From contig NZ_PGFZ01000008.1 in NCBI RefSeq assembly GCF_002923755.1, positions 65,453-129,452 on the forward strand: a stretch of 64,000 bases of DNA, given 5' to 3'. The notes beneath the pieces are model-generated. The model was not told the origin of the DNA and made no database searches. It saw only the letters and a list, made by a program, of their open reading frames with translations. This document shows positions 52,315 through 62,787 of the stretch, piece after piece (the stretch's first letter is position 1; each line of letters opens with the position of its first letter). The translations under genes were made by a program, and so were the position numbers. This DNA comes from Methylovulum psychrotolerans (GTDB lineage Bacteria > Pseudomonadota > Gammaproteobacteria > Methylococcales > Methylomonadaceae).

Positions 52315-53907
52315 ATGAATAAACCTTCCGTGCCAACGCTACCTAAAATCGGCTTGGCCGGTTTAAAAGAAAACTGGCGTAGTGATTTGTCCGCCGGATT
52401 TTTGGTCTTTCTTATTGCTTTGCCGCTATGCTTGGGGGTGTCGATAGCCTCCGGTTTTCCGCCGTCGGCAGGAATTATTTCCGCTATTGTCGGCGGGTTG
52501 CTGGTATCGCGCATTAACGGTTCTTTTCTGACCATTAACGGCCCGGCGGCAGGGTTAATTGTCGTGATATTGGCGGCGGTACAGGCGTTAGGTGAAGGCG
52601 ACGCTATGGCGGGATACCGTTATACCTTAGCGGCCATTGTGGTGGCCAGTTGCCTTCAAGTCATGATGGGGGTGCTGAAAATGGGGCGGTTCAGCGCCTT
52701 TTTTCCGGCATCGGTAGTGCATGGCATGTTAGCGGCGATTGGGATTATTGTTATTGCTACCCAAAGCCACGTTTTGCTGGGCGTTACCCCAGAGTCCGGC
52801 AGTTTAGTTTCGGTTATCTTGCAAATTCCGCATAGTCTATTGAATTTAAAACCAGAGATTGTCCTTATCAGCATCTTAGGCTTGTTGGTATTGGCTATTT
52901 GGCCATTAATTGGCAGCCGGATTCCGGCGGCGGTGCTGGTGGTCTTGGTGGGGATGATTTTTGCTTGGCATTTTGGCTTGGCGCAAAAGACGGCGGTTAG
53001 TGGTGGGCCGTTTTTGGTGACGATTGCCGATAATTTTGCCGCCGATTTTTATTTTCCCGATTTTTCCAAGCTGTTCAGTATCGCTTTTTGGGAGGCGGTG
53101 CTCAGCATCAGTTTGGTTGGTAGCCTTGAAACCTTGCTCAGTGCGGCGGCGGTCGATAAACTTGACCCTTATCAGCGTTCTTCTGATTTCAACCGGGATT
53201 TAACGGCGGTCGGCATCGGTAATATCGTGGCCGGATTAATAGGCGGCTTACCGATGATTGCTGAGATTGTCCGTAGTTCGGAAAATATCAATAGCGGGGC
53301 GAAAACCGCTTGGTCTAATGGCTTTCATGGCCTGTTATTGCTGTTATTTGTGCTGCTTTTCCCCAGCTTCATCAATAGTATCCCGCTTGCTGCATTAGCC
53401 GTATTATTGGTCTATGCCGGTTATCGGTTGGCGTCGCCCAAAACCTTCTTTAAAGTTTTGAATATCGGTAAAGAACAGTTTTTCCTGTTTATTATCACTA
53501 TTATCGGTGTGCTGGCAGTCGATTTATTGGCGGGGGTCGCCTTGGGTATTCTGGCGAAGCTGGCGATTAATCGGCTACGCGGCGTTTGGTTTAACAATTT
53601 GTTTAAGATCCATTTTACGATTCGCCAAGATGGCCCTGCTTTGGTCGTCAAGCTGTTAGGTTCGGCCTTATTTTCAAACTTCTTACCCTTAAAAAAAGCC
53701 CTCACAGAATTGGAAAGCGGTAAGACGATTATTTTTGACTTTACCGACGGCTACCTGATAGACCATACCGTTATGGAATTTATTGATGAATTTAGCCGAA
53801 GCTATGAAGCGCAAGGCGGACATTGCCAAATGGTCGGCAAGGCTTTGGAGACGTTTTCAGACCACGCGCTGGCGGCACGGTTAATGACGGCGGATGATAG
53901 GCGATGA
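52315..53907 (+). CDS. SulP family anion transporter with C-terminal STAS-like domain
   Basis: A 530-residue inner-membrane transporter with about 12 helices (~28-420) and the SulP signature region ALPLCLGVSIASGFPPSAG. The C-terminal ~100 residues form a short STAS-like domain (TIIFDFTDGYLIDHTVMEF). The family moves sulfate, bicarbonate or other anions with H+ or Na+; the substrate is not decidable from sequence. It is a single gene after sucCD with its own leader, which carries a partial hairpin repeat at 52214-52225. Confidence 0.9.
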   Translation: MNKPSVPTLPKIGLAGLKENWRSDLSAGFLVFLIALPLCLGVSIASGFPPSAGIISAIVGGLLVSRINGSFLTINGPAAGLIVVILAAVQALGEGDAMAGYRYTLAAIVVASCLQVMMGVLKMGRFSAFFPASVVHGMLAAIGIIVIATQSHVLLGVTPESGSLVSVILQIPHSLLNLKPEIVLISILGLLVLAIWPLIGSRIPAAVLVVLVGMIFAWHFGLAQKTAVSGGPFLVTIADNFAADFYFPDFSKLFSIAFWEAVLSISLVGSLETLLSAAAVDKLDPYQRSSDFNRDLTAVGIGNIVAGLIGGLPMIAEIVRSSENINSGAKTAWSNGFHGLLLLLFVLLFPSFINSIPLAALAVLLVYAGYRLASPKTFFKVLNIGKEQFFLFIITIIGVLAVDLLAGVALGILAKLAINRLRGVWFNNLFKIHFTIRQDGPALVVKLLGSALFSNFLPLKKALTELESGKTIIFDFTDGYLIDHTVMEFIDEFSRSYEAQGGHCQMVGKALETFSDHALAARLMTADDRR

Positions 53908-53963
53908 CAAAGGGCGGCTTAAGGCTGGGTCGCCGCCAACGCCGCGCTGGGTGAGGGCGGGAT

Positions 53964-55187
53964 TTACGGTATAAAGCGGTAGCCCTTCGGAATGACAGTG
54001 ATGCCGGATTCCGAACGGGTGAAGCGGGCGGCATCGGCGGCGGCATCAAAGCCAATCTGCTCGCCAGGCGGAATATGCACGTTCTTATCGACAATACAGC
54101 GCCTTAACTGCACCCCCGCGCCTACCGACACACCCGAAAATAAGATGGAGTCTTCCACCACGGCATGTTCGTCAACGTGGACTTGCGGAAACAAAATCGA
54201 ATGCCGGACGTTACCGCCACAGATAACGCTGCCGCTGCTAATCAGGGAGTTAACCAGTTGGCCTTCGTGGCCGGAAGTCCCCCTGACCATTCTTGCGGGC
54301 GGGTTTTGTTCGTGGTAAGTGCGGATCGGCCAGTCCGGTTGATACAAGTTCATCGGCGGTACCGGGTCCAGCAGATCCATATTCGCCGCGTAATAGGAGT
54401 CAATGGTGCCGACATCACGCCAATACTGGTCGGGCGTAACCCGACCGGCTTCCCCGCCGAACCGATAAGCGCAGACCTTATGGGTTTGAATCAGTTTTGG
54501 AATAATGTCTTTGCCGAAATCATGGCTGGATGAAACAAGTTCGTGGTCGGCCTGCAAGGCATGGCAAAGCAACTCCCTATTGAAAACGTAGATGCCCATT
54601 GACACCAAGGCGCTGTGCGGATTGCCGGGCATGGGTTGCGGTTGCTGGGGCTTTTCGTTAAACTCGCTAATGCGTTGGTCATGATCCACCGACATCACCC
54701 CAAAGGCACTGGCACTGGCTAGCGGCACTTGCATACAGGCCACGGTCAGTTCTGCCTGCTGGTTATGGTGAAATTGCAGCATGGCCGCATAATCCATCCG
54801 ATAAATGTGGTCGCCCGACAAAATCAGCACATAATGGGGGTCGCTGCGTTCGATAAGGTACATGTTCTGGAAGATGGCATCCGCCGTGCCGACATACCAG
54901 GATTCTCCGGTACGCATCTGAGGCGGTACCAGCATGATGTATTCGGAAATTTCCGAGCTGAAAATCGCCCAGCCATCTAACAAATGCTTTTGCAGCGATT
55001 GGGATTTGTATTGGGTCAGCACCAATACGCGCCGCAGTTTGGAGTGCAGGCAATTCGTCAGGGTGAAGTCAATGATCCGGTACTTGCCGCCAAACGGCAC
55101 GGCCGGCTTGGCACGGTCGGCGGTCAGCGGATGCAGCCTTGTGCCGATGCCGCCAGCCATGATGATGGACAAAGTTTTATCGAACAT
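53964..55187 (-). CDS. glgC: Glucose-1-phosphate adenylyltransferase
   Basis: It makes ADP-glucose for glycogen synthesis. It has 407 residues with the nucleotidyl-transferase signature [20 protein letters not shown] (~9-28), catalytic and substrate blocks including [10 protein letters not shown] and [10 protein letters not shown], and the left-handed beta-helix C-terminus. The gene is monocistronic here; glgA, glgB and glgP are not nearby. Confidence 0.95.
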   Translation of the reverse strand: MFDKTLSIIMAGGIGTRLHPLTADRAKPAVPFGGKYRIIDFTLTNCLHSKLRRVLVLTQYKSQSLQKHLLDGWAIFSSEISEYIMLVPPQMRTGESWYVGTADAIFQNMYLIERSDPHYVLILSGDHIYRMDYAAMLQFHHNQQAELTVACMQVPLASASAFGVMSVDHDQRISEFNEKPQQPQPMPGNPHSALVSMGIYVFNRELLCHALQADHELVSSSHDFGKDIIPKLIQTHKVCAYRFGGEAGRVTPDQYWRDVGTIDSYYAANMDLLDPVPPMNLYQPDWPIRTYHEQNPPARMVRGTSGHEGQLVNSLISSGSVICGGNVRHSILFPQVHVDEHAVVEDSILFSGVSVGAGVQLRRCIVDKNVHIPPGEQIGFDAAADAARFTRSESGITVIPKGYRFIP

Positions 55188-55359
55188 AAACCACCTCTGA
55201 GAGATTTGGGATTGTTGGTTAAAACATCAGGGAGAATGCTATTCTAAACGATTGATACCTAGTATTGCACTTTAGTGTTGGATTGTCTTGTTTGGAAAGC
55301 TAAGTAGGGTAGGTTTTACCAACTTTATGTATAGCTTATTAATATAGCTAAACGGTGTA

Positions 55360-55941
55360 TTATTCTAGCTTAATCAAGCAGTCTTTCAGGGTTTGGGTAT
55401 CGCAAACTTTGACATTGCCCATCATGCCGGACAGTTGCCGCCTTAGTGGATCCAGTATTTTTACATCAGTATGGTTTTTGCAAACTACTAGCAACCTATA
55501 GCTCGGATCAGCATCACCCAATTCTTGAGTTTTGCGGTACAGCCGCTCGATAACAGCAATTGAGCCGCTCCATTTTTTGAAAAGTTCATCTTTCTGTATT
55601 GCCCAAACAACTGCGACGGCTTCCTTCTGTATAGCTTTTTCTTCCTCGTCGCTGATTACGCGCTCTGGGGCGTTTTGTTTAAGAGCCGCGTAGCTATCCT
55701 TTATAAAGATTTTGTAGTATTGGGCGGTTTCTTCCAGATCACTTAACTCAATAAGTTGGACGATACATTGGTTTTCCAGAAAATAATCGACTTTTTTGAA
55801 CATTCCGTCATGAAAGCCAAGAGCCTTGGAAAGGCCATCTTTATCATCAATTTTAAACGCTTTTAAGTCGGAGCTTTCGGTCTCGCCTCCCTCATCAGCG
55901 GCATGGCAAATGGTTTGCAGATAAGGGTACTTGTCGAACAT
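55360..55941 (-). CDS. Small protein partnered with an AAA ATPase
   Basis: A 193-residue protein with no family I can name. It starts 5 bp after the stop of the AAA ATPase gene, so the two form an operon. A segment DYFLENQCIVQLIELSDL (~52-69) has an Asp...Glu arrangement that faintly recalls nuclease folds, but the Lys of PD-(D/E)XK is missing, so I do not call it one. The C-terminal part (YRLLVVCKNHTDVKILDPLR) is Rossmann-like or Toprim-like in pattern. In analogous ATPase-led pairs the second protein is the effector; that is an inference. Confidence 0.6.
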   Translation of the reverse strand: MFDKYPYLQTICHAADEGGETESSDLKAFKIDDKDGLSKALGFHDGMFKKVDYFLENQCIVQLIELSDLEETAQYYKIFIKDSYAALKQNAPERVISDEEEKAIQKEAVAVVWAIQKDELFKKWSGSIAVIERLYRKTQELGDADPSYRLLVVCKNHTDVKILDPLRRQLSGMMGNVKVCDTQTLKDCLIKLE

Positions 55942-55946
55942 GAGGC

Positions 55947-57299
55947 TTATAGGTCGCTAAAATATAGCTGCTGATAGGCCAAGCTCAATAATTCGCGGGC
56001 TTCTATGATTTGCTGTAAAGAGTCTTTTGATTCAAATTCAAGCAATTTGCCGTCGGTGCCAAGAAAATGCACCGAAAGAAAGTCTTCCATTACGTCAATT
56101 TCCAGCTTTTTTATCTTAACTTCCAGTGCCTTAACAAGGTCAGAGCTGTGCGTGGTGATGACGATATTAACGCCGCCTTGCGCCAATAACAACAACACAT
56201 CCACCAGCTTGACTTGCCAATCGGGGTGCAAATTGGTTTCCGGTTCGTCAATGAAGATGAAGGAGCCTGCGGTGATGATGTTGTATTTTAGCAGGGCTTG
56301 GATCATGCCCAAGTTGGTCATGCCGAACGACATGAGGTTTTTAGAGATTTCCCGCCCGTTTTTGTCCTTAAAGCTTAACTCATCGCCCTTAAAAATAAAT
56401 TCGCCGCCCAAGGTGTGGGTTAACAAATCGGTAGCGGATTTAAAAGTCCCTTCGGTTTTGGTTCTTGTATTTAAGGCAATGTCTAAATCATAAAAATATT
56501 TCGGGACACCCGTTAAGATGTCATCATTTTTTCTGCCCATTAATGGTGGGCGGTTTGGATTGTTTTTCGCTGATTTTAGCGCGTCCCTGACTTTCCAATA
56601 TGCGGGCGATTCGAAAAAAACGACGCTAGATAACATTACAAAATCGTCAATAAGGCTAGTTCCAATATCGATTAACAATCGCTCTTCGCTTATTTCCATA
56701 GCAAAAAAATCATCTATCCTAACTTCAATTTGTTTTTCCCCAAAACGAGTCAATTCACTTAAAGCGGCTACTTGAAAACTTTCTAATAACTCGTCTTTTA
56801 CATGAACATTAAGAAAATCAATGTAGACAGTTCGACAATTCACTAATGTAATCAATAAATCTTTTATTCTTGCACTAATCCCTAACGAAATACCCTCTTT
56901 TGGCTCTAATAAAAACGTCGAACGATAGCTTTCATCAATTGCATCAACACTTTTAGTCTTTGATACGGCAAAAGAAAAATAATCATTGATTTTCCAGCGA
57001 CTAGCCTTTTCAAATTCAGTTTGTAATTGCAACAGCTCTGACTTTATTTTATTTGCGATGGCTACATTAGCATCTGCATTATCTACGAGCACATCAAATT
57101 GAAATCTAATATCCTGAATTGTGTCAATTATATTTTCATGGTAAACATTTCTATTCACCACATTCAAAATCGAATACAAAGACTTGGTAAAAAAGCTCTT
57201 GCCCGTACCGTTCGGCCCCGTGATAACGGTGATCGGGCGGATATGAAAATTAGCTTCTTTAATTTGCCCCAAGTTTTTGACGCTGACTTCAAGCTTCAT
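55947..57299 (-). CDS. OLD/AAA_15-type ATPase
   Basis: A 450-residue ABC-type AAA ATPase of the SMC/OLD superfamily. Walker A GPNGTGKS is at residues 28-35, Walker B/D-loop FIFIDEPETNLHPDWQ (~357-372), and the switch His is in IVITTHSSDLV (~391-401). The middle (~60-290) is long, helical and poorly conserved. Such ATPases lead two-gene systems such as Septu, PARIS, AbiL and related defence modules. The gene is noticeably more AT-rich, most clearly in 56500-57170, than its neighbours. It begins 26 bp after the rnr stop, so it may be read through from rnr. Confidence 0.82.
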   Translation of the reverse strand: MKLEVSVKNLGQIKEANFHIRPITVITGPNGTGKSFFTKSLYSILNVVNRNVYHENIIDTIQDIRFQFDVLVDNADANVAIANKIKSELLQLQTEFEKASRWKINDYFSFAVSKTKSVDAIDESYRSTFLLEPKEGISLGISARIKDLLITLVNCRTVYIDFLNVHVKDELLESFQVAALSELTRFGEKQIEVRIDDFFAMEISEERLLIDIGTSLIDDFVMLSSVVFFESPAYWKVRDALKSAKNNPNRPPLMGRKNDDILTGVPKYFYDLDIALNTRTKTEGTFKSATDLLTHTLGGEFIFKGDELSFKDKNGREISKNLMSFGMTNLGMIQALLKYNIITAGSFIFIDEPETNLHPDWQVKLVDVLLLLAQGGVNIVITTHSSDLVKALEVKIKKLEIDVMEDFLSVHFLGTDGKLLEFESKDSLQQIIEARELLSLAYQQLYFSDL

Positions 57300-57325
57300 C
57301 TCTGTCTCTAAAGTTAAGTGTAACC

Positions 57326-59602
57326 TTAAACGCTTTTAGGCTTCTTCTTACGCTTTCTCTTCGGTTTGCCTGTCGGTGCGCCGCCATCGGCTTTCTTAAC
57401 CGAAGCTTGCTTTTGCACCAGCTCAAAATCCATTTTCTTTTCGTCCAAATCAACCCGCACCACGCGGATTTTTACGCTGTCGCCCAAACGGAAGTTAGTG
57501 TTGGTGCGTTCGCCTTTTAATTGGTGGCTGGTCGGGTCGAAGTGGAAATAATCTTGGCCTAGGTTGCTGATATGCACCAAACCTTCGACATAAATGTCCG
57601 CCAGTTCGACAAAAAACCCGAACGAAGTGACGGCGGAGATGATGCCGCTGAATTCTTCGCCGATTTTGTCCATCATAAATTCGCACTTGAGCCAACTGAC
57701 CACGTCGCGGGTGGCATCGTCGGCGCGGCGTTCGTTAGCGGAGCAATGCTCGCCTAATAACACCATGTCAGGCACGCCATAGAAGAAGCTGGCGACGTTT
57801 TTGCCTTGTAGGCAATGGCGGATAGCCCGGTGTACCAATAAGTCGGGATAGCGGCGGATAGGCGAGGTAAAATGTGCGTAAGCCTCAAGTGCCAAGCCGA
57901 AATGGCCTTTCAGTTCGGGACTGTAGACCGCTTGCGACATGGAGCGCAACAATACGGTCTGGATCAGGTGCGCGTCGGGGCGGTGGCGGACGGCTTCGAC
58001 CAAGTGCATATAGTCCAGCGGGGTCGGTTGTGCGCCGCCGCCGAATTTCAGCCCCAATTCGCCGAGGAAGGTTTTTAGGTTGAGTAACTTATCAGCGCTG
58101 GGGCCTTCGTGGATACGCAACAGTTTGGGGATTTTTTTGCCGTTGAGGAAACGTGCCGCCGCACTGTTGGCGGTGATCATAAACTCTTCAATCAGCTTAT
58201 GGGCATCGTTACGGGTAACGGGAACGATTTTTTCGATTTTGCGGTTTTTGCCAAAGACAATGCGGGTTTCTTGGGTGTCGAAATCCATCGCCCCGCGCTG
58301 TTCGCGCTGCACACGCATGACTTTATACAGCGCGTACAATTCGCGCAAATGCGGCATTAAGGCCGTGTGTTTTTGCGCCAGTTCGGTATCGCCTTCGACG
58401 AGCATTTTCGCCACTTCGGTGTAGGTCAGGCGGGCATGGGAGCGCATCACGGCTTCAAAGAAGCGGCTGCGGCTGACATTGCCTTCGCCGTCGATCAGCA
58501 TCTCACAGACCATGCACAGACGGTCGACATGAGGATTGAGCGAACACAAGCCATTGGAGAGGATTTCCGGCAGCATGGGGATGACTTTTTCGGGGAAATA
58601 CACCGAGGTGCTGCGGTTTTTGGCTTCGTTATCCAGGGCGGTGTTGATCTGCACATAATGCGAGACATCGGCGATAGCGACCAGCAGCTTCCAGCCTTTC
58701 GGGGTCTTTTTGGCGAATACGGCATCGTCAAAATCGCGGGCATCTTCACCGTCAATGGTCACTAAAGGTGTGTCGCGCAAATCGACGCGGCCTTCTTTGG
58801 CCGCCTCCGGCACTTCGGGGCTGAGTTGTTTGATCTCTTCCTCAAGCTCGGCAGGCCAGCGGTGCGGCAGTTCGTGCGAGCGGATGGCCATTTCGATTTC
58901 CATACCCGGCGCGAGATGGTCGCCCAGCACTTCAATGATGCGGCCTATCGGCTGGCGCAATTTGGTCGGCTGATCGACGATTTCGGCAATAACGATTTGC
59001 CCTTGTTTGGCTTTGCCCACGCCGTCTTTTTGCAGCAAAACGGTTTGCGAAAGGTTTTTATTGTCAGGGATGACGTAAGTGAAGCCGTCCTCCTTATAGA
59101 GCCGCCCGACAATCTGGTGGGTGTTGCGTTCCAAAATCTCCACCACCGCGCCTTCGCGGCGGCCTTTTTTGTCGATGCCGACAATCCGCACCATAGCACG
59201 GTCATTGTGCAACAAGGGGTTCATTTCGCGCGGGGATAAGAATAAGTCATCCGAGCCGTCATCCGGGCGGATAAAGCCGAAGCCGTCGGCATGGCCGATG
59301 ATGCGGCCAACAATTAAATCTTTGTTATTGACCAGACAATAGCGCTGTTCGCGGTTGAACAGCAATTGGCCGTCCCGCTCCATCGCCCGCAAACGGCGGC
59401 GTAAGGCTTCTAGCTGGTCTTCGCTCTCCATCGTAAAGGCTTCGGCAATTTCTTTGCGTAACAAAGGCTTGCCCGAATGCTCAATGAGTTGAAGGATGAG
59501 TTCGCGGCTGGGGATGGGATTTTCATACTTCTCAGCTTCACGCTGGGCGTATGGGTCTTTTGTTGAACTGAAATCAACGTCTTTTTTAGACTTCGAGGGC
59601 AT
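57326..59602 (-). CDS. rnr: Ribonuclease R
   Basis: A processive 3'-5' exoribonuclease that degrades structured RNA. It has 758 residues: an N-terminal winged-helix segment (~25-85), cold-shock domains, the RNB catalytic domain (TIDGEDARDFDDAVF carries catalytic aspartates), an S1 domain (~640-725), and a Lys-rich C-terminus (KRKRKKKPKS). Start ATG at 59602. rlmB, its usual downstream neighbour, is absent; an AAA ATPase cassette follows instead. Confidence 0.96.
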   Translation of the reverse strand: MPSKSKKDVDFSSTKDPYAQREAEKYENPIPSRELILQLIEHSGKPLLRKEIAEAFTMESEDQLEALRRRLRAMERDGQLLFNREQRYCLVNNKDLIVGRIIGHADGFGFIRPDDGSDDLFLSPREMNPLLHNDRAMVRIVGIDKKGRREGAVVEILERNTHQIVGRLYKEDGFTYVIPDNKNLSQTVLLQKDGVGKAKQGQIVIAEIVDQPTKLRQPIGRIIEVLGDHLAPGMEIEMAIRSHELPHRWPAELEEEIKQLSPEVPEAAKEGRVDLRDTPLVTIDGEDARDFDDAVFAKKTPKGWKLLVAIADVSHYVQINTALDNEAKNRSTSVYFPEKVIPMLPEILSNGLCSLNPHVDRLCMVCEMLIDGEGNVSRSRFFEAVMRSHARLTYTEVAKMLVEGDTELAQKHTALMPHLRELYALYKVMRVQREQRGAMDFDTQETRIVFGKNRKIEKIVPVTRNDAHKLIEEFMITANSAAARFLNGKKIPKLLRIHEGPSADKLLNLKTFLGELGLKFGGGAQPTPLDYMHLVEAVRHRPDAHLIQTVLLRSMSQAVYSPELKGHFGLALEAYAHFTSPIRRYPDLLVHRAIRHCLQGKNVASFFYGVPDMVLLGEHCSANERRADDATRDVVSWLKCEFMMDKIGEEFSGIISAVTSFGFFVELADIYVEGLVHISNLGQDYFHFDPTSHQLKGERTNTNFRLGDSVKIRVVRVDLDEKKMDFELVQKQASVKKADGGAPTGKPKRKRKKKPKSV

Positions 59603-60059
59603 TTAAATAATGAAATAAGGTAATGGCTACAGTCAGCTGATGTTTATATGATACATGCTTAGGCTATTGATTAGAATTTAAAATCATCACTAATCGGCAA
59701 GACGGGCATATAGCGTCAACGCGGCTTAAGAAATGGGTTGCCAGCGTGGTGGGCTGGGCAACGGGGAAGGCTTAGGGCCGTTTGCTTGAAACAGGGCGGC
59801 GAAGCGTTTGGGTAATAAATTATACTCACTATAATCGGTTTTGCACGTCGGATATAGCGGAATTTTCCTGATTTTGCCCGATAGCGGCAACAGAATAGGG
59901 TGGGATTTAAGCTTAAGCGGGACAATTCAGGCAGTTAAGGCCGGGAGCTTGGCGTACAAATCGCTGTTTGTACGCCGCTAAACCTGTCGACAACGGGCTA
60001 TTTAGGTCACGCCCGGCGGGGATTATCGCCCTGCCGGGAGGGCTTGCCCTACAGCAAGC
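59603..60059. other. Intergenic region between rnr and rhlE
   Basis: About 450 bp with no gene. It contains a perfect hairpin at 59951-59976 (GGCGTACAAA / TTTGTACGCC, 6-nt loop) that could end rhlE transcription, and AT-rich sequence near 59630-59690 where the rnr promoter probably lies. Confidence 0.6.
59951..59976. terminator. Hairpin downstream of rhlE
   Basis: A 10-bp perfect stem with a 6-nt loop on the downstream side of rhlE. No T-run follows on either strand. Confidence 0.5.
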
Positions 60060-61361
60060 TTACACCCGACCCGTGCGGCGGGGGGTGGGCTTGGCCGCAC
60101 CACGCGGGCCTTGAGGGCGGGCGCCATCGCGGCCAGCGGGAGCTTTGGGCTTATGCCGAAAATCTTTTTTGCCGGTGGTTTTACTGGGCGCAGCTTTTTT
60201 CGGCGCATCCTGTACGCGCAAAGACACCGGCTCATAGCCCGTGTCAGCAACACGGGTGATTTGCCGTTGCAGCAGCTTTTCAATGTCCGCCAACAGTTGC
60301 GCCTCTTCAGGGCTGACTAAAGACAAGGCTTCACCGCTGGCTCCGGCACGGCCAGTACGGCCAATCCGGTGCACATAATCTTCCGGCACTTGCGGCAAAT
60401 CATAGTTAATGACATGCGGCAGGCTGTCGATATCCAAGCCCCGCGCGGCAATATCGGTGGCCACTAAAACGGTGACTTTGCCGTCTTTGAAGGCATCTAA
60501 GGCTTTGGTACGCGCCCCTTGGGATTTATCGCCATGCAAGGCGGCGGAACGGATGCCGTCTTGGATCAGCTGTTTTTCCAAACGGTCGGCACCGTGTTTG
60601 GTGCGGACAAACACCAAAACTTGTTTCCAATTGTTGCTGCCGATTAAATAGGAGAGCAGTTCCCGTTTGCGTTCACGCGGGATGCCATAGACGCGCTCAG
60701 TGACGGTATCGGCGGTGGCATTTTGGCGCGCCACTTCGATTTCGACGGGTTTGTTTAACAATTGCGCCGCCAAGGTTTTAATGCCGTTGGAGACGGTCGC
60801 CGAGAACAACAGGTTTTGGCGTTGTTTAGGCAGGTAGGCCATAATTTGGCGGATGCTGGGCAAAAAGCCCATATCGAGCATCCGGTCGGCTTCATCTAAT
60901 ACCAGAATGTCAATATGCGCCAGACTGACATTTTTTTGCTGAACATGGTCGATCAAGCGGCCTGGCGTGGCGACGACAATATCGCAACCGTGCTTGAGGT
61001 TACGCGTCTGCATCTTGATGCTGGCACCGCCGACCACCACTTCGGTGTGCAACGGCAAATGCTTGCCGTAAATGCTGACGTTTTCGTGTACCTGCATCGC
61101 CAACTCACGCGTGGGGGTGAGGATCAGGGCGCGGACACGGCGCGGTTTTTGGTGGATAACATCGCTATCGGACAGCAGTTGCAGCAACGGTAAAGTAAAG
61201 CTGGCGGTCTTGCCCGTGCCGGTTTGTGCCCCCGCCAAGACATCTTTGCCTTGTAAAATAATCGGGATGGCACGCTGTTGGATAGGGGTCGGCTCGGTGT
61301 AACCTTGTTCGGCTACGGCTTTAAGTAAGGCTTCGGACAGGCCGAGTTGGGAGAAAGACAT
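60060..61361 (-). CDS. rhlE: DEAD-box RNA helicase RhlE
   Basis: A 433-residue ATP-dependent RNA helicase involved in ribosome assembly or RNA decay. Q motif through motif I (AQTGTGKTA), DEAD ([13 protein letters not shown]), SAT and motif VI ([10 protein letters not shown]) are all present. The C-terminal ~60 residues are basic Lys/Pro/Arg-rich ([12 protein letters not shown]...RRTGRV), as is usual for RhlE. It may cooperate with the neighbouring RNase R. Confidence 0.94.
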   Translation of the reverse strand: MSFSQLGLSEALLKAVAEQGYTEPTPIQQRAIPIILQGKDVLAGAQTGTGKTASFTLPLLQLLSDSDVIHQKPRRVRALILTPTRELAMQVHENVSIYGKHLPLHTEVVVGGASIKMQTRNLKHGCDIVVATPGRLIDHVQQKNVSLAHIDILVLDEADRMLDMGFLPSIRQIMAYLPKQRQNLLFSATVSNGIKTLAAQLLNKPVEIEVARQNATADTVTERVYGIPRERKRELLSYLIGSNNWKQVLVFVRTKHGADRLEKQLIQDGIRSAALHGDKSQGARTKALDAFKDGKVTVLVATDIAARGLDIDSLPHVINYDLPQVPEDYVHRIGRTGRAGASGEALSLVSPEEAQLLADIEKLLQRQITRVADTGYEPVSLRVQDAPKKAAPSKTTGKKDFRHKPKAPAGRDGARPQGPRGAAKPTPRRTGRV

Positions 61362-61587
61362 TAAAAACCTCTGAAAATGATGGGGTTCTGTTAAGAAAAA
61401 TGGGCAGGAATGGGCAGGAGATAACTTTGTGGCTTAAGGCATTTAGCCTTACGCGTTAAAAATTATATCCTGCACATTCCTCGGTTAAGCGTGGCAAACT
61501 TGCCGCCACGGCTGGATAAGGTGGGTTGGAGGTGTCCCTTGAGGGTGCGGGACAATACAGCTTGCTTGTTCTGTTTGGTCGGCAAGC

Positions 61588-62592
61588 TTAGCCGCCAGTC
61601 ATGTTCATATAGCGCAAAATAACTGGCTGTTCGTGGATGTTAAATTCGTGTTTTTCGGGCTTGATCTGCATGGCGGCGATAATCGCCTGAGTTAAGGCCG
61701 CACTGTCACCCGGCTGGCTACGCAACACCTGTTTCAAATCGACCGAATGCTCATTGCCCAGACACAGCAGCAAACGCCCTTCCACGGTCAGGCGCACCCG
61801 GTTACAGGTGCCGCAAAAATTTTCGCTATGCGGGGAGATAAAACCGACTCGCGTCGTGGTGCCGACGATATTAAAATAATTGGACGGCCCGCCCGTCTTT
61901 GCGGCACTGGGTTCGAGCGTAAAGGTTTTCGCCAAATCCGCCTTGATCCGGTCGCTGGCATAATAAGCGTCCGAGCGGTCGTGCTGGGCCACCACACCTA
62001 AAGGCATTTCTTCGATGAAACTGATGTCCACGCCTTGGGCAATGGCAAAACTGACCAATGCTCCCACTTCCTCGTGATTACGGCCTTTGAGTATCACCGC
62101 ATTGAGCTTGACCCGCTCAAAGCCCACCGCCGTGGCGGCTTGGATACCGTTAATGACTTGCTGCAAATCCCCGGTGCGGGTAATGGCCTTAAATTTGGCG
62201 GCATCGAGGGTGTCCAAGCTGATATTGACGCGTTTGACCCCAGCCGCCTTTAAAGCCGGTGCCATCGCCGCCAGCTGCGAGCCGTTCGTGGTCAGCACCA
62301 GCTCTTCCAAGCCCGGCAAGGCACCGATTTTTTGCAACAACTCCAACGCGCCTTTACGCACCAGCGGTTCGCCGCCAGTAATGCGGATTTTTTTTACCCC
62401 CAAGCCGGTAAACGTTTGCGCCAGGGTATAAATTTCTTCCAAGCTGAGGATTTGCGCACGCGGCAAAAACACCATATCTTCCGCCATGCAGTAAACGCAG
62501 CGAAAATCACAACGGTCAGTAATGGAAATGCGCAGATAATCCACCGTTCGGCCAAAACGGTCTATCAGTTGGGGAGGGACAGCAGCGGTCAT
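61588..62592 (-). CDS. moaA: GTP 3',8-cyclase
   Basis: A radical-SAM enzyme of molybdenum cofactor synthesis that converts GTP to 3',8-cyclo-7,8-dihydro-GTP. It has 334 residues, with the N-terminal cluster CDFRCVYC (CxxxCxxC), the C-terminal cluster [10 protein letters not shown]...LLLC, and the conserved terminal GG (MNMTGG). The other moa genes are not adjacent. Confidence 0.96.
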   Translation of the reverse strand: MTAAVPPQLIDRFGRTVDYLRISITDRCDFRCVYCMAEDMVFLPRAQILSLEEIYTLAQTFTGLGVKKIRITGGEPLVRKGALELLQKIGALPGLEELVLTTNGSQLAAMAPALKAAGVKRVNISLDTLDAAKFKAITRTGDLQQVINGIQAATAVGFERVKLNAVILKGRNHEEVGALVSFAIAQGVDISFIEEMPLGVVAQHDRSDAYYASDRIKADLAKTFTLEPSAAKTGGPSNYFNIVGTTTRVGFISPHSENFCGTCNRVRLTVEGRLLLCLGNEHSVDLKQVLRSQPGDSAALTQAIIAAMQIKPEKHEFNIHEQPVILRYMNMTGG

Positions 62593-62787
62593 AACAACAT
62601 TTAAAAAAAGCGGATGTTAATATTAACACAGTTAGAGCCTGCTGCGGCAGTTGTGTTCATTAAATCGTTATTTTTGGGGATAATAGTTTGCGTAAAGAGG
62701 GCAATGCCTATCATGCCGTTTGATATTTCCTGCTCCGCAATGCCCCTGCCAATTCGCTGATGGGCGTTTCGTCTGATGATGATGTGC

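Noticed and set aside
55360-57299. PARIS (AriA/AriB) or Septu (PtuA/PtuB) system
   Set aside because: The ATPase is compatible, but the partner shows no Toprim/DUF4435 or HNH motif, so a specific system name is not justified.
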